Positions 37,362 to 48,883 of a DNA stretch of 64,000 bases are shown here, in pieces. The number at the start of each line of letters is the position of its first letter. Within the stretch, counting starts at the first letter, position 1. Source of the DNA: Burkholderia sp. WSM2232 (GTDB taxonomy: Bacteria > Pseudomonadota > Gammaproteobacteria > Burkholderiales > Burkholderiaceae); contig NZ_AWZV01000006.1 of the NCBI RefSeq assembly GCF_000472545.1, positions 223 through 64,222 of the forward strand, in the 5' to 3' direction. Under the pieces are notes generated by a model, which did not search any database, had not been told where the DNA came from, and saw nothing but the letters and a program-made list of their open reading frames with translations. Both the position numbers and the translations under genes were made by a program.

Positions 37362-38347
37362 CGGAAACCTCCTGCCTGTCCGGTGAGGATGGGAACCGCG
37401 AGGTCATTGTCGTTCATCACCTGGACGAACGCCTGATGAAGTGCTGCCGGAGAAACTTCGGTCAAGAAGGCCTCCTGATGCGCAAATGCCGGGAACTGGC
37501 GCGAGCCAGCTGCTTCTATGGCGTTGGCTGCTGCCTGGCAGTCAGCGAACGTGAGCGGCCGTGGCGACTCATACGCCATCTGGCTCGCCAGTTCCTGCAT
37601 GAACCGGCTGAGCACGCCAATCAGCCCGCCGGTCAGGAGGTAGCACTGCAGCGTAAGTCCGGACGCCGGCACGTCTATCGGATAGCCCGACTCGCCAAAG
37701 AGACTGGCGTAGGTCGCGACACAGGTATGAAACGCTTTCATGTTTTCGGGGATTCGTGAGTCATAAGGCATCAGAAGGCGTCGTGCCGACGCTCTTGCGC
37801 GGAGTTGCTCGTTACATTCGAACAGGCGCTCGAGTCTGGGTACGCCAAACATGAAGACGGTCCGATTGCCCGAGTCCGCCAGTTCCTTGAACCAGTCGCC
37901 GGCGCCGCGCGGTGGCATACGCGCACCGGGCTCGACAAGGTGGCTCGCTTCCTCAAACATCACAACGCGCGTATTGGCAAGCCTCAACTGGTCTAACATC
38001 CGGCCGCGCATGGCTCCTGTTGTAATACTGCGCTGCACTGGCAGACCGAGTGCGGCGAGGACGCTCGATGGCAACTGCAACGGCGATACGGGCGTCGGCA
38101 CTGGCACCACGAGCACCGGCACATTGCGACGTCCATCCACCTTCGTCTCCGGAAACGCGCGCCTCAAGGCATTGATGAGCATCGACTTGCCGACACGCGA
38201 CGGTCCCATGACACGCTCGATGCGGCTGGCGCCTCCGTCTATTGCATCCTCGATGCGTTGCCTGAGCGGTTTGAAGTGTTCAAGGAACAGCGGATGAGGA
38301 AGCTCGCACGTTTCAATCGCGATGCGTAATTGTTTTGCGGGCGTCAT
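37358..38347 (-). CDS. tnsC: TnsC/TniB AAA+ transposition regulator
   Basis: The 329-aa ATPase has Walker A RVMGPSRVGKSMLINALRRA (about 46-65), Walker B RVVMFEEASHLVE (about 126-138) and a sensor-like GNRTVFMFGVPRLERLFECN (about 157-176). The size and sequence are TniB-like. TnsC links the TniQ-marked target to the TnsAB transposase and gives target immunity. Overlaps tniQ by 4 bp and lies 58 bp after tnsB in a single leftward operon. Confidence 0.9.
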   Translation of the reverse strand: MTPAKQLRIAIETCELPHPLFLEHFKPLRQRIEDAIDGGASRIERVMGPSRVGKSMLINALRRAFPETKVDGRRNVPVLVVPVPTPVSPLQLPSSVLAALGLPVQRSITTGAMRGRMLDQLRLANTRVVMFEEASHLVEPGARMPPRGAGDWFKELADSGNRTVFMFGVPRLERLFECNEQLRARASARRLLMPYDSRIPENMKAFHTCVATYASLFGESGYPIDVPASGLTLQCYLLTGGLIGVLSRFMQELASQMAYESPRPLTFADCQAAANAIEAAGSRQFPAFAHQEAFLTEVSPAALHQAFVQVMNDNDLAVPILTGQAGGFR

Positions 38348-38405
38348 ATCAATAGGTCTCCGCTGTTACGGTCCAGCAGGGGAAGCGGGGACACGTCGTC
38401 GAACA

Positions 38406-40367
38406 TTAGCCAGTGGCCTGCGCTGCGGAGGACGGCAAGTCTGGCGCGCTGCCAGGCTTGCCGGCAGGTGCCGGCGGTTGCGGGACCGGATGTCTGGCTG
38501 CGCGCTCGACGGCCTTGGCTTCCTTTTCGCGACGGGTTGTTTCGCGGTTACGCTCGTGCTTGCCCGGCTTCTTTCGCCTGGTTGAGTGCGAATCAGCGAC
38601 GACCTGCTCGCGCATGTCAGCGTCGAATTTTTCAGCCTGCGGTGCCGACGTGAAAGATGCTTTGTGTTTTTTCAACTTATCCTTCGCGTCAGCGAACGAC
38701 CAAGCCGGCGTTTCCGGCCTCAGGTGCTCGAATGGAAGCGTGATGACAGGGAAGTCGTCGCCTTCGTAAATGTAGATGTGCCGGAAATCGTCCGGGTTGA
38801 AGAGCACGTGCAGGAATTGATGCTCCCCGTATTTCTCGAGCAGAATCGAGATGTCATCGTCCTTATAGTGCAACCCAGCTATCGTGATGCCGGTCTTTCG
38901 ACTGAGCCTGCACGGCTTGTGTTCATAGAGGGTCGCCAGCCATTCCGAGCGTGACGGCGGAAGCGAAATGGCGAAGCATGACGCCTCAAAATGCTTCCAG
39001 CGTTCCGCCGGCGTATCGCCGGAGACAAAATCCTCCAGTACAACATCCCACTGCAGGCGCTCAAGCGGTTTGTGGACCCACTTCTCGTAGTACCACCGGA
39101 CAATCCACCGCTCCAGTTCCTCCAGCGTCATCAGCTCATCACCGAGCGCTATGGGGTCACGCTTTCCATCTACTCCGTCCATACGCGTACAGCCACCCAG
39201 TCCCTCAAGAGCAACCTTGAGCGACTTGTTCAAGCGCTCAATAAACGGCTTTTCTTGCGGATTTCTTGATTTGCAGTGTTTAACGTCCGTGCCAAGCTTC
39301 TCCAGATTCTGGATGCGGCTGCCCTTGGCTTCAGGACCGTTATCGAAGATGAATTGGCCCGGCGTGCCGCATACGTTCATGTCGTGGTCGATGGCCAGCT
39401 CCTCAAACCGCTTCACCTTCATGGCGGACATGTACATCGCGGCACATGCGAGCGTGTCAGCGTCCACGGGAGCACCGACAACGAGGCGCCAGCCAAGCGG
39501 ATAGCTCGTACAGCAATCAATGGCATGGACCAGATATATCCAGCTGGTAACGCCGGCCGGCGCCAGCGCCACGAACGGAAGATGAAGCGCATCCTGTTCA
39601 ACCCGCTCGAAGGGCAACTCGGCACGAATGCGTTTTTTCGCGAGTGACTTCGCAGCACCGACATCTCGAGCCAGCATCCGGCCGCCTTCGATGTCCGTTG
39701 TGACGAAGCGCTCGATGGTCTTCTTTACATATCGGGCACTAATCGGCGCGTGGTTCTCCGGCACGTATGTGCCGCGGACTGAGCGGTCGACATAATCGGT
39801 CAGTCGCGCCAGAGACCAGCGGGACATCGGCACAAGAAAATGCTGTTCTGCCGCCGTGCATATCGCGTTGACGACTTCCGCGGAGTAGCGCGGCATCCGG
39901 TTACCTTTGTTTCTGTTCCCGCGAATCATCGGAAGCCCCGACAAGTCGTACTTCCGGTACCGGTACATCGTCGATTGCGGTGGGAATGGCGGTGATTCTG
40001 GAGATGCGTCCGCGTTATAAGCCTCTTCAGCGACCCTGTACGCCTGAAGAAAACTGAGGCCTCGCTGCTTCTGGACGGCCTTGATACGCTGCATCACATC
40101 GAGCAGAAACCGGTTTCGCTCGTGCAGCGCTGCGTCGTCAGGCTGTGCCGCATGACTGAATCGCGGTTTGCCGGGACGAAGAACTGTCAGCTTGCCGACG
40201 TCAAGGTCACCGAGGACGGACGCTACGCTGACATACCTGTCCTGCAGTTTGTCGGCATCGAACACTTTGATGTGTCCGTCCCTCGGTTTGGGGTCAAGGA
40301 CTTCCAGATACGCGTCGTGATTCCCCGGTGGCGCGAGCCGGTCATGAAGGAGCAATGTACGGCTCAT
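38406..40367 (-). CDS. tnsB: TnsB/TniA DDE transposase
   Basis: The 653-aa protein contains an RNase H-like integrase core: first Asp in RVEQDALHLPFVALAPAGVT (about 257), second Asp in TPGQFIFDNGPEAKGSRIQN (about 341) and Glu in NPQEKPFIERLNKSLKVALE (about 375). The Mu-type C-terminal beta domain (about 460-560) and a charged tail rich in Lys, Arg and Ala follow. It binds the 22-bp end repeats and makes the 3' cuts and joins. The N-terminal 200 residues hold the winged-helix end-binding domains. It starts ATG 40367, overlapping the tnsA stop. All three acidic residues are present. Confidence 0.92.
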   Translation of the reverse strand: MSRTLLLHDRLAPPGNHDAYLEVLDPKPRDGHIKVFDADKLQDRYVSVASVLGDLDVGKLTVLRPGKPRFSHAAQPDDAALHERNRFLLDVMQRIKAVQKQRGLSFLQAYRVAEEAYNADASPESPPFPPQSTMYRYRKYDLSGLPMIRGNRNKGNRMPRYSAEVVNAICTAAEQHFLVPMSRWSLARLTDYVDRSVRGTYVPENHAPISARYVKKTIERFVTTDIEGGRMLARDVGAAKSLAKKRIRAELPFERVEQDALHLPFVALAPAGVTSWIYLVHAIDCCTSYPLGWRLVVGAPVDADTLACAAMYMSAMKVKRFEELAIDHDMNVCGTPGQFIFDNGPEAKGSRIQNLEKLGTDVKHCKSRNPQEKPFIERLNKSLKVALEGLGGCTRMDGVDGKRDPIALGDELMTLEELERWIVRWYYEKWVHKPLERLQWDVVLEDFVSGDTPAERWKHFEASCFAISLPPSRSEWLATLYEHKPCRLSRKTGITIAGLHYKDDDISILLEKYGEHQFLHVLFNPDDFRHIYIYEGDDFPVITLPFEHLRPETPAWSFADAKDKLKKHKASFTSAPQAEKFDADMREQVVADSHSTRRKKPGKHERNRETTRREKEAKAVERAARHPVPQPPAPAGKPGSAPDLPSSAAQATG

Positions 40368-41098
40368 TTTTCGACTCCCTCCAGCAGGCAGAGGTGGTCC
40401 AGGTCGCCATACGCGAGGGACAACTCAAGCGCGCCGCAGATGGTGTGATGCGCGACGTCTGCGCTGAGCACGCCACTGACCAGAAGGACCGGAATCAGGC
40501 CGGGCGGCACCGCCAGGTCCGAGCACAGCGCGCGCAGCAGGACCGGACCACTCGCGCAGCGACGTGTGACGCGCTCGACGAGTTCGTCGGTCAGGTACGC
40601 ACGAACCTGATGGGTGGCCTGCTTGAGCATCCGCGAATTCATCCGAACGGGATGAGCGGCGTTCGCGGGAAGGACTACGGTGCGCAGGGGGTAGCCATTG
40701 GCAGCCAGAATCGAACGGGCGCGGGCGACCTTGGCCCAGTAGACGTCATCTCCCTGGAAGCCTTCGGTCTTGACCTCGACCGCATTGTGCAGGCCGTCCT
40801 GCCAGTCGATACTGAAATCGGCCGTGTACAGCTTCGGCCCCGGCACATCGCGATGCCTGTGCCACGCGTCGCGTACGGCCTCCCGTGTGAGCAGCAGACG
40901 CTGGTCAATCAAATCGACGCAAAACGGTTGCGGCTGAAAGGCCCTGACACGCGGGTCAACGGCGAGAAGATGGGCGACGAATCGCTCGGCATCCGATTCG
41001 ACGATGAGATGGCCGTCTGCCTTTTCACAGTGCGTGCCAAGTTTGGCCTTGCCGTACGTTGACGCGGTGTGACGGATGCCGGTGTTGGCCGAGTTCAG
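40364..41098 (-). CDS. tnsA: TnsA, 5'-strand endonuclease of the transposase (start uncertain)
   Basis: From CTG 41098 the frame gives 244 aa: LNSANTGIRHTASTYGKAKL, ESDAERFVAHLLAVDPRVRA, FQPQPFCVDL, then TADFSIDWQDGLHNAVEVKT. The last carries the D..ExK endonuclease motif of TnsA, and the Glu in ESDAERF is the third metal ligand. No ATG, GTG or TTG exists in this frame between TTG 40912, which would cut off the catalytic Glu, and at least 41150. An ATG at 41137 with a strong GGAGG site opens 13 codons in the next frame and stops at 41100. So the gene has either a CTG start, a frameshift mutation, or frameshifting. Overlaps tnsB by 4 bp. Confidence 0.75.
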   Translation of the reverse strand: MNSANTGIRHTASTYGKAKLGTHCEKADGHLIVESDAERFVAHLLAVDPRVRAFQPQPFCVDLIDQRLLLTREAVRDAWHRHRDVPGPKLYTADFSIDWQDGLHNAVEVKTEGFQGDDVYWAKVARARSILAANGYPLRTVVLPANAAHPVRMNSRMLKQATHQVRAYLTDELVERVTRRCASGPVLLRALCSDLAVPPGLIPVLLVSGVLSADVAHHTICGALELSLAYGDLDHLCLLEGVEK

Positions 41099-41137
41099 AC
41101 GGCCGCGACGGCATAGGACGGGGCTGCGCGGTTCATG

Positions 41138-42023
41138 GCGCGCCTCCGTCTTCGTTGCGTTGCCAGCAGGCGCCCGGCTCGTGGAACGCGGTGCGCGGGG
41201 CGAACCTATTACCGGCGGGCCAGTACGGAAAATTTATAGAGCGGTTCGTGTTCAGCATCATGCAGTCAATCAATGTCTCGACTGCATCGCTTACGGCGGG
41301 ATTTATACGAAATTTAGCGGGTGATCGAGCGACGTTACGCGTCAAATGACTGGGGCCGACCGACATGCGGAGCGTTCTTCCCGCGAAATTATTTTTCGCG
41401 TTACGTCGTTGTAACGTCAACGTTACAAGGCGTCGAGAGTCGGAATTGCGGCGCGTGACCTGGCCCGTACGAAGACCGGAAAAGAACGCGCGGCAGGCGG
41501 CCGATTCAGGGCATCGAGCCTTGCCGCGTCTGTGGCCGTGACGAACTGGGCGACAGCCGGCGTCCTGACCCAATTTCCGAGCGGGGGTCCTGGCTGCCCA
41601 TTGCCGCCCGTCGGAAACGACACTAACATCCGTCGAACCGGCGATAGCAGAAACGCGATGCTCCGCCTCGCTCCGCCTGAGACCTCGCCGCAGCCTCCAG
41701 AAATTGACCTGACCCATCGCCCGCTCCCGCGTCGTACCCTCTCATAAATAGGGCTCGACCGCGTGTACGGCAAACTACGAAGACAGGTTCATTCTCAAAA
41801 CTGCACGCCAGCATTGCGCTGACGCCCGTTTACCTTAGGAAAAACCGGGGGGATTTTCAAGCTGGAAGGACGATGCCCCCCAAGATAGTTCGCCACGCTC
41901 ATCCCGTGCCATCGGAACTCGCCCCCAATGCCGGCACCGTAGGTAAAATCCGTCCCACGTGACTCCACTTGCGATTGACGCGATGGTCGATATACACATA
42001 CCTGCCGCACCCCTACGGAAACC
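41138..42023. other. Intergenic region between divergent tnsA and hsdM
   Basis: About 890 bp. Nothing coding is supported. It contains the palindrome at 41409-41428 and several AT-rich patches (41225-41320, 41385-41400) in which the tns promoter probably lies, and the hsdM promoter near 41820-42020. No transposon-end repeat is present. Confidence 0.45.
41409..41428. promoter_or_regulatory. Perfect palindrome upstream of the tns operon
   Basis: TTGTAACGTCAACGTTACAA has 9-bp perfect arms and a 2-base centre. It lies about 270 bp upstream of the tnsA ribosome site and 600 bp before hsdM. The related GACGTTACGCGTC occurs nearby at about 41329-41341 and TTACGTCG just left of it. This is a good operator candidate for a regulator of transposition or of hsd genes. 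Confidence 0.5.
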
Positions 42024-43858
<1,835 letters not shown>

Positions 43859-43862
<4 letters not shown>

Positions 43863-45232
43863 GTTTGCCCATGTATCGCGAGTATCGGGACATTGGTTCT
43901 CAGTGGCTCGGCGCCGTCCCTGCACATTGGTCCGTAAAGCGGCTTCGCTTTGTTGTTGAACTGAACCCGTCCAAATCCGAGCTTGCCAAGCTGCCGAAAG
44001 ATACTGAGGTCTCGTTTCTGCCAATGGAAGCCATTGGCGATGATGGCTCTTTGAATGTCGAAAAGACACGTGCACTTCAAGAAGTCGAGACCGGTTACAC
44101 ATATTTTCGCGATGGCGACGTCACTGTCGCGAAAATTACCCCTTGCTTTGAGAATGGCAAGGGGGCTTTGATGGCCGGATTGCTGGGCGGCATCGGCTTT
44201 GGGACAACGGAACTCATTGTTGCTCGACCCAAATCCGGTCAGGTGTCTGCGAAATTCCTGAACTGGATATTCCAGTCTCCGGGGTTTCGAAAGCAAGGGG
44301 AGGCCTGGATGTATGGCGCAGGAGGCCAAAAACGGGTTCCCGATGATTTCGTACGGAATTGCCTATGGTGCTTCCCCCCGTTTACGGAACAGGAAGCTAT
44401 TTCTGCATTTCTCGACCGCGAAACGAGCAAGATTGACGCCCTAATTTCCGAGCAGGAAAAGCTCCTCGAACTGCTCGCCGAAAAACGTCAGGCGACCATC
44501 TCGCACGCTGTTACGCGTGGGCTGAATCCGGATGTGCCGATGAAGGATTCGGGCGTAGCGTGGCTGGGGCACGTTCCCTCGCATTGGACTCTCAAGCAAC
44601 TTCGACACATAGCGAAGATTGTGCGGGGAGCGTCTCCTAGACCTGCAGGCGACCCATTATTCTTCTCTAATGAAAACCATGGAAATGGCAATTTGCCGTG
44701 GGTAACCGTAGCCGAAGTCACTAAGGATGACACATATTTCCTCGAAACAGTATCGGAGTACCTCACTCCTGACGGAATTCAGAACAGTCAGAAGTTCGAA
44801 TCTGGAACGGTAGTTTTCACCAATAGCGGTGCAACGCTGGGAGTTCCCAAGATACTTAAAATTGATTGTTGCGCAAACGATGGAATTCTTGCATTCAAGA
44901 ATTTGTCGCGAGACGTTGAGCCTTTGTTTCTCTATATGTTCTTGAGTACCACGACTGAACGGCTTAGGACCGAGATGAAACAGGGTGGTGGGCAGCCAAA
45001 TTTGAACACAGATATTGTTAAAGGAATTGTATTCGCGCAACCTTCAATTAATGAACAGCGTTCCATCGTTAGTTTTATTCAAGACGAATTGAAACGACTG
45101 GATTCACTAAAAGCTCAGGCATTTCGCGCGATTGAACTGCTATCGGAACGACGCAGTGCCCTGATTTCCGCCGCCGTTACCGGCAAAATCGACGTTCGCG
45201 AGCATTCATCGGCCCTAGCGGTCGCAGCCTGA
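43859..45232 (+). CDS. hsdS: HsdS, type I specificity subunit
   Basis: The 457-aa protein has two target recognition domains, each introduced by a similar phrase: [20 protein letters not shown] near 12 and [20 protein letters not shown] near 230. Each is followed by a conserved helix: [20 protein letters not shown] (about 182) and [20 protein letters not shown] (about 400). The two domains read the two halves of a bipartite site. The second domain (44600-45060) is visibly AT-richer than its surroundings, which fits exchange of recognition domains. The gene is intact and coupled to hsdM. Confidence 0.95.
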
Positions 45233-45265
45233 AACAGACAAAAACGAAGCAGCCCCGGGGATAGA

Positions 45266-48200
45266 ATGAGCAACCTGCACCAGGAACATCATTTCGAGAC
45301 GGCCATCTGTGAACATCTGGCGCAGCACGGCTGGCTGTACGAACAAGGTGATGCCGCACCGAATTACGACCGGGCCAGCGCGCTCTATCTCCCCGACCTG
45401 CTCGCGTGGGTTGAAACCACCCAACCGGATGCCTGGCAAACTCTGACCAAGAACCATGGCTCGACGCTGACCACGGTGCTGGCCGAGCGCATCCGCAAGA
45501 ACATGAATGAGCGCGGCACGCTCGACGTGTTGCGCCGTGGTGTTGAGATGCTTGGCCTGAAGCAGCCGCTCTCGCTCATCCAGTTCAAGCCTGCACTCGG
45601 CCTGAACCCAGAAATCCAGAAGCTCTACGCCGCCAACCGGCTGCGCGTCTTGCGGCAGGTGCGTCACTCGCTGAACAATCCGCACGACGCCATCGACCTC
45701 GTGCTATTTGCCAACGGCATCCCGGTCGCGACGGTCGAACTGAAATCTGACTTCACGCAAAGCGTCCAAGATGCAGTCGACCAGTACCGCTTCGACCGCA
45801 ATCCGCATCCGAAGGGTGGTCTCGCTGAGCCTCTGCTCGGATTCCCGGGCGGCGCGCTGGTGCATTTCGCCGTCAGCCAGAGCGAAGTACAGATGACGAC
45901 GAAGTTGGAAGGCACTAGCACTTACTTTCTGCCATTCAACCGCGGCAACCGGGGCGCGGCCGGCAATGCGCCGAATCCGAAAGGCTACGCAACGGCCTAC
46001 CTTTGGGAAGAAGTCTGGGCTCGCGAGAGCTGGCTCGAAATTTTGGGCCGCTACCTCATCGTCAAGCGCGATGACAAGAAGCAGCCGAAGAGCGTCATCT
46101 TCCCTCGCTATCACCAACTCGACGCTACCCGCAAGCTGGTCGCCGACGTATTGCAAAACGGTCCCGGCCAGCGCTACCTGATTCAGCACTCGGCTGGCTC
46201 CGGCAAAACGAACTCGATTGCGTGGACCGCGCACTTTCTTGCCGACCTGCACGATGCCGCGAACGACAAGCTGTTCGACAGTGTGCTCGTTGTGTCGGAC
46301 CGCACGGTACTCGACGCCCAGTTGCAGGAAGCGATTTTCGATTTCTCGCGCACGACCGGTGTTGTGGAAACCATCACCAACGAGAACGGCAGCAAAAGCG
46401 CGCTGCTCTCGCAAGCTCTGAAGGGCGGCAAGAAAATCATCGTCTGCACCATCCAGACGTTCCCGTTTGCACTGCAGGCTGTGCAGTCGTTGGCCGCCAC
46501 CGAAGGTAAGCGCTTCGCCGTGATTGCCGACGAGGCACATAGCTCACAGACCGGCGAAGCAGCCTCCAAACTCAAGCAGCTTTTGTCCGCCGAGGAATGG
46601 GCCGACCTGCAGGACGGTGGCGAAGTTGATACCGAAGCGCTGCTTGCGGCACAGATGGCTAGGCGTACGGGTAGCGCGGGCCTGACCTATGTTGCGTTCA
46701 CGGCAACGCCCAAGCAGAAGACGCTGGAGCTGTTCGGCCGTCCGAATGCCGATGGCCCGCCCGAACCGTTCCATGTGTACAGCATGCGCCAGGCCATCGA
46801 GGAAGGCTTCATTCTCGATGTGCTGAAGAACTACACGACCTACAAGCTCGCGTTCAAGCTGGCCAACGACGGCAAGGAATACGACGAGAAGGAAGTCGAG
46901 CGCAGTGAGGCCATGAAAGGCATCATGCAGTGGGTTCGACTCCATCCGTACAACATCAGCCAGAAGGTCCGGATTATCGTCGAGCACTACCGCGAGAACG
47001 TCCAGCCGCTGCTGGATGGCAACGCGAAGGCGATGGTCGTTGTCGCGAGTCGGAAGGAAGCGGTTCGCTGGCAGAAGGCCATTAGGGCATATATCCAGCA
47101 GCAGAACTACCCGCTCGGCGTCCTGGTCGCATTCTCCGGTGAAATCGACGACCCGGAAAGCTATCCGGCACCCGTCACCGAGACGAGCAAGGACCTGAAC
47201 CCGGGCCTGAACGGTCGCGACATCCGCGAGGTGTTCGCGAAAGCGGAATACCACCTGCTCCTGGTTGCCAATAAATTCCAGACGGGCTTCGACCAGCCGC
47301 TACTGTGCGGCATGTACGTCGACAAGATGCTCGGTGGCATTCAGACGGTGCAGACGCTATCGCGCCTGAACCGCGCGCATCCCGGCAAAGACACTACGTA
47401 CATTCTCGATTTCGTCAACGACGCCGACGAAATCCTGAAGGCGTTCAAGACCTACTACGAGACAGCCGAGCTTGAAGCGAAAACCGACCCGCATCTTGTC
47501 TATGACCTGCGCGCCAAGCTAGACGCCAGCGGCCATTACGACGACTTCGAAGTGGACCGGGTCGCGAAGGTCGAGCTCGACCCGCAGGGCACTCAGCAGC
47601 AGCTCAGTGCCGCGATTGCACCCGTGGCCCAGCACCTGCTGACGAAATACAAGATGGCCCAGCAGGCCCGCGCCGCAGCGATTGAGCAGAAAAATGCCGA
47701 CGCCGAACAGGCAGCCAAGGACACGCTCGATGCGCTGGTGCTGTTCAAGGGCGACATGGGTACGTTCGTTCGCCTGTATGCCTTCCTGTCGCAGATTTTC
47801 GATTACGGTAATACGGACATTGAGAAGCGCTTCCTGTTCTACAAGCGTCTGATTCCCCTGCTGGAATTCGGACGCGAGCGCGATACCGTTGACCTGTCGA
47901 AGGTCGTGCTGACACACCATAACCTGCGCAATACGGGCAAGCGCACGCTCGACCTGAAGCAAGGTGAAACGCCGAAGCTCCCGGCGATGGACGAGGTTGG
48001 CACTGGCGCGGTCCAAGATAAGGACAAGGTCCTGCTCGATGAGATTATTCAGAAGGTAAACGGGCTGTTCGAAGGCGAACTGACCGACGACGACCAGTTG
48101 GTCTACGTCAACGGCGTTATCAAGGGCAAGTTACTCGAGAACGAAATGCTGGTGCAGCAGGCCGCGAGCAATAGCAAGGAGCAGTTCTCGAATTCGCCGG

Positions 48201-48379
48201 ACCTAATAAAGGCCATCACGGATGCCATCATCGATGCGTTCGATGCACACACCAAGATGAGTACCCAGGCGCTCGGCTCGCAGCGGATTCAGGACGGCAT
48301 CAAGGATGTGTTGCTTGGGCCTGCGCAGCTATATGAGGCATTGCGTGCACGACACGCGGGTCCGCGCAACACCGTGTGA
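45266..48379 (+). CDS. hsdR: HsdR, type I restriction endonuclease
   Basis: The 1037-aa protein has the N-terminal nuclease motif DAIDLVLFANGIPVATVELK (about 144-163; D..ExK), helicase motif I HSAGSGKTNSIAWTAHFLAD near 310, DEAH box FAVIADEAHSSQTGEAASKL near 420, motif III YVAFTATPKQKTLELFG, and motif VI-like TVQTLSRLNRAHPGKDTTYI. The C-terminal part binds HsdM. It translocates DNA and cuts far from the recognition site. Start ATG 45266 follows GGGGATAG. Lies 33 bp after hsdS, completing an intact hsdMSR operon. Confidence 0.96.
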   Translation: MSNLHQEHHFETAICEHLAQHGWLYEQGDAAPNYDRASALYLPDLLAWVETTQPDAWQTLTKNHGSTLTTVLAERIRKNMNERGTLDVLRRGVEMLGLKQPLSLIQFKPALGLNPEIQKLYAANRLRVLRQVRHSLNNPHDAIDLVLFANGIPVATVELKSDFTQSVQDAVDQYRFDRNPHPKGGLAEPLLGFPGGALVHFAVSQSEVQMTTKLEGTSTYFLPFNRGNRGAAGNAPNPKGYATAYLWEEVWARESWLEILGRYLIVKRDDKKQPKSVIFPRYHQLDATRKLVADVLQNGPGQRYLIQHSAGSGKTNSIAWTAHFLADLHDAANDKLFDSVLVVSDRTVLDAQLQEAIFDFSRTTGVVETITNENGSKSALLSQALKGGKKIIVCTIQTFPFALQAVQSLAATEGKRFAVIADEAHSSQTGEAASKLKQLLSAEEWADLQDGGEVDTEALLAAQMARRTGSAGLTYVAFTATPKQKTLELFGRPNADGPPEPFHVYSMRQAIEEGFILDVLKNYTTYKLAFKLANDGKEYDEKEVERSEAMKGIMQWVRLHPYNISQKVRIIVEHYRENVQPLLDGNAKAMVVVASRKEAVRWQKAIRAYIQQQNYPLGVLVAFSGEIDDPESYPAPVTETSKDLNPGLNGRDIREVFAKAEYHLLLVANKFQTGFDQPLLCGMYVDKMLGGIQTVQTLSRLNRAHPGKDTTYILDFVNDADEILKAFKTYYETAELEAKTDPHLVYDLRAKLDASGHYDDFEVDRVAKVELDPQGTQQQLSAAIAPVAQHLLTKYKMAQQARAAAIEQKNADAEQAAKDTLDALVLFKGDMGTFVRLYAFLSQIFDYGNTDIEKRFLFYKRLIPLLEFGRERDTVDLSKVVLTHHNLRNTGKRTLDLKQGETPKLPAMDEVGTGAVQDKDKVLLDEIIQKVNGLFEGELTDDDQLVYVNGVIKGKLLENEMLVQQAASNSKEQFSNSPDLIKAITDAIIDAFDAHTKMSTQALGSQRIQDGIKDVLLGPAQLYEALRARHAGPRNTV

Positions 48380-48506
48380 CTACCATAAGATACGGAGGGT
48401 GTGATGTACGTAACCAGAATATGGCAGCGTCAATGCCATAGTGATTTCGAGTATCATCCTCGGAGTAGTAGGGTAAAAGTAAAAGACTTTCTGTGAGGAA
48501 GAGACT

Positions 48507-48809
48507 TTGGCGGTCTACGTAGACAACGCTCGAGTAACGTGGCGTGGCCGCCAATGGTGCCATTTGGTTGCCGATTCGCTTGATGAACTGCACAGATTCG
48601 CAGACTCCTTAGGATTGAAGCGTGGCTGGTTCGAGGCTCAAGCGTCATTACCGCATTACGATGTTACTGTCGAAGTCAGAGACGTAGCTCTCAGTCGGGG
48701 CGCGATGCAAGTCGACCGACGCACGCTCGTTTTGCGCGGTCGCCAATTGAAGCTCGAACTCCAAGAATCGCTCGCAAGAGCAGGCTCTCAGCTTCGGCTG
48801 TTTGACTGA
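48507..48809 (+). CDS. DUF4031 protein
   Basis: The 100-aa protein starts MAVYVDNARVTWRGRQWCHL and continues VADSLDELHRFADSLGLKRG, then SLPHYDVTVEVRDVALSRGA. This is the DUF4031 family, small proteins of unknown biochemical role found in bacteria and phages. The start is TTG 48507, supported by GAGGAAG seven bases upstream and by the family's usual M-x-VYVD beginning. It lies 130 bp after hsdR and just before the nucleotide-modifying pair, with which it may be transcribed. Confidence 0.75.
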   Translation: MAVYVDNARVTWRGRQWCHLVADSLDELHRFADSLGLKRGWFEAQASLPHYDVTVEVRDVALSRGAMQVDRRTLVLRGRQLKLELQESLARAGSQLRLFD

Positions 48810-48883
48810 GCTTCGGGTTTCGCATCGTCTTAACTTCCGCGGTTCCGCCGGCGATAGACCACGCCCAGCGTGCCGTTCTTGCT

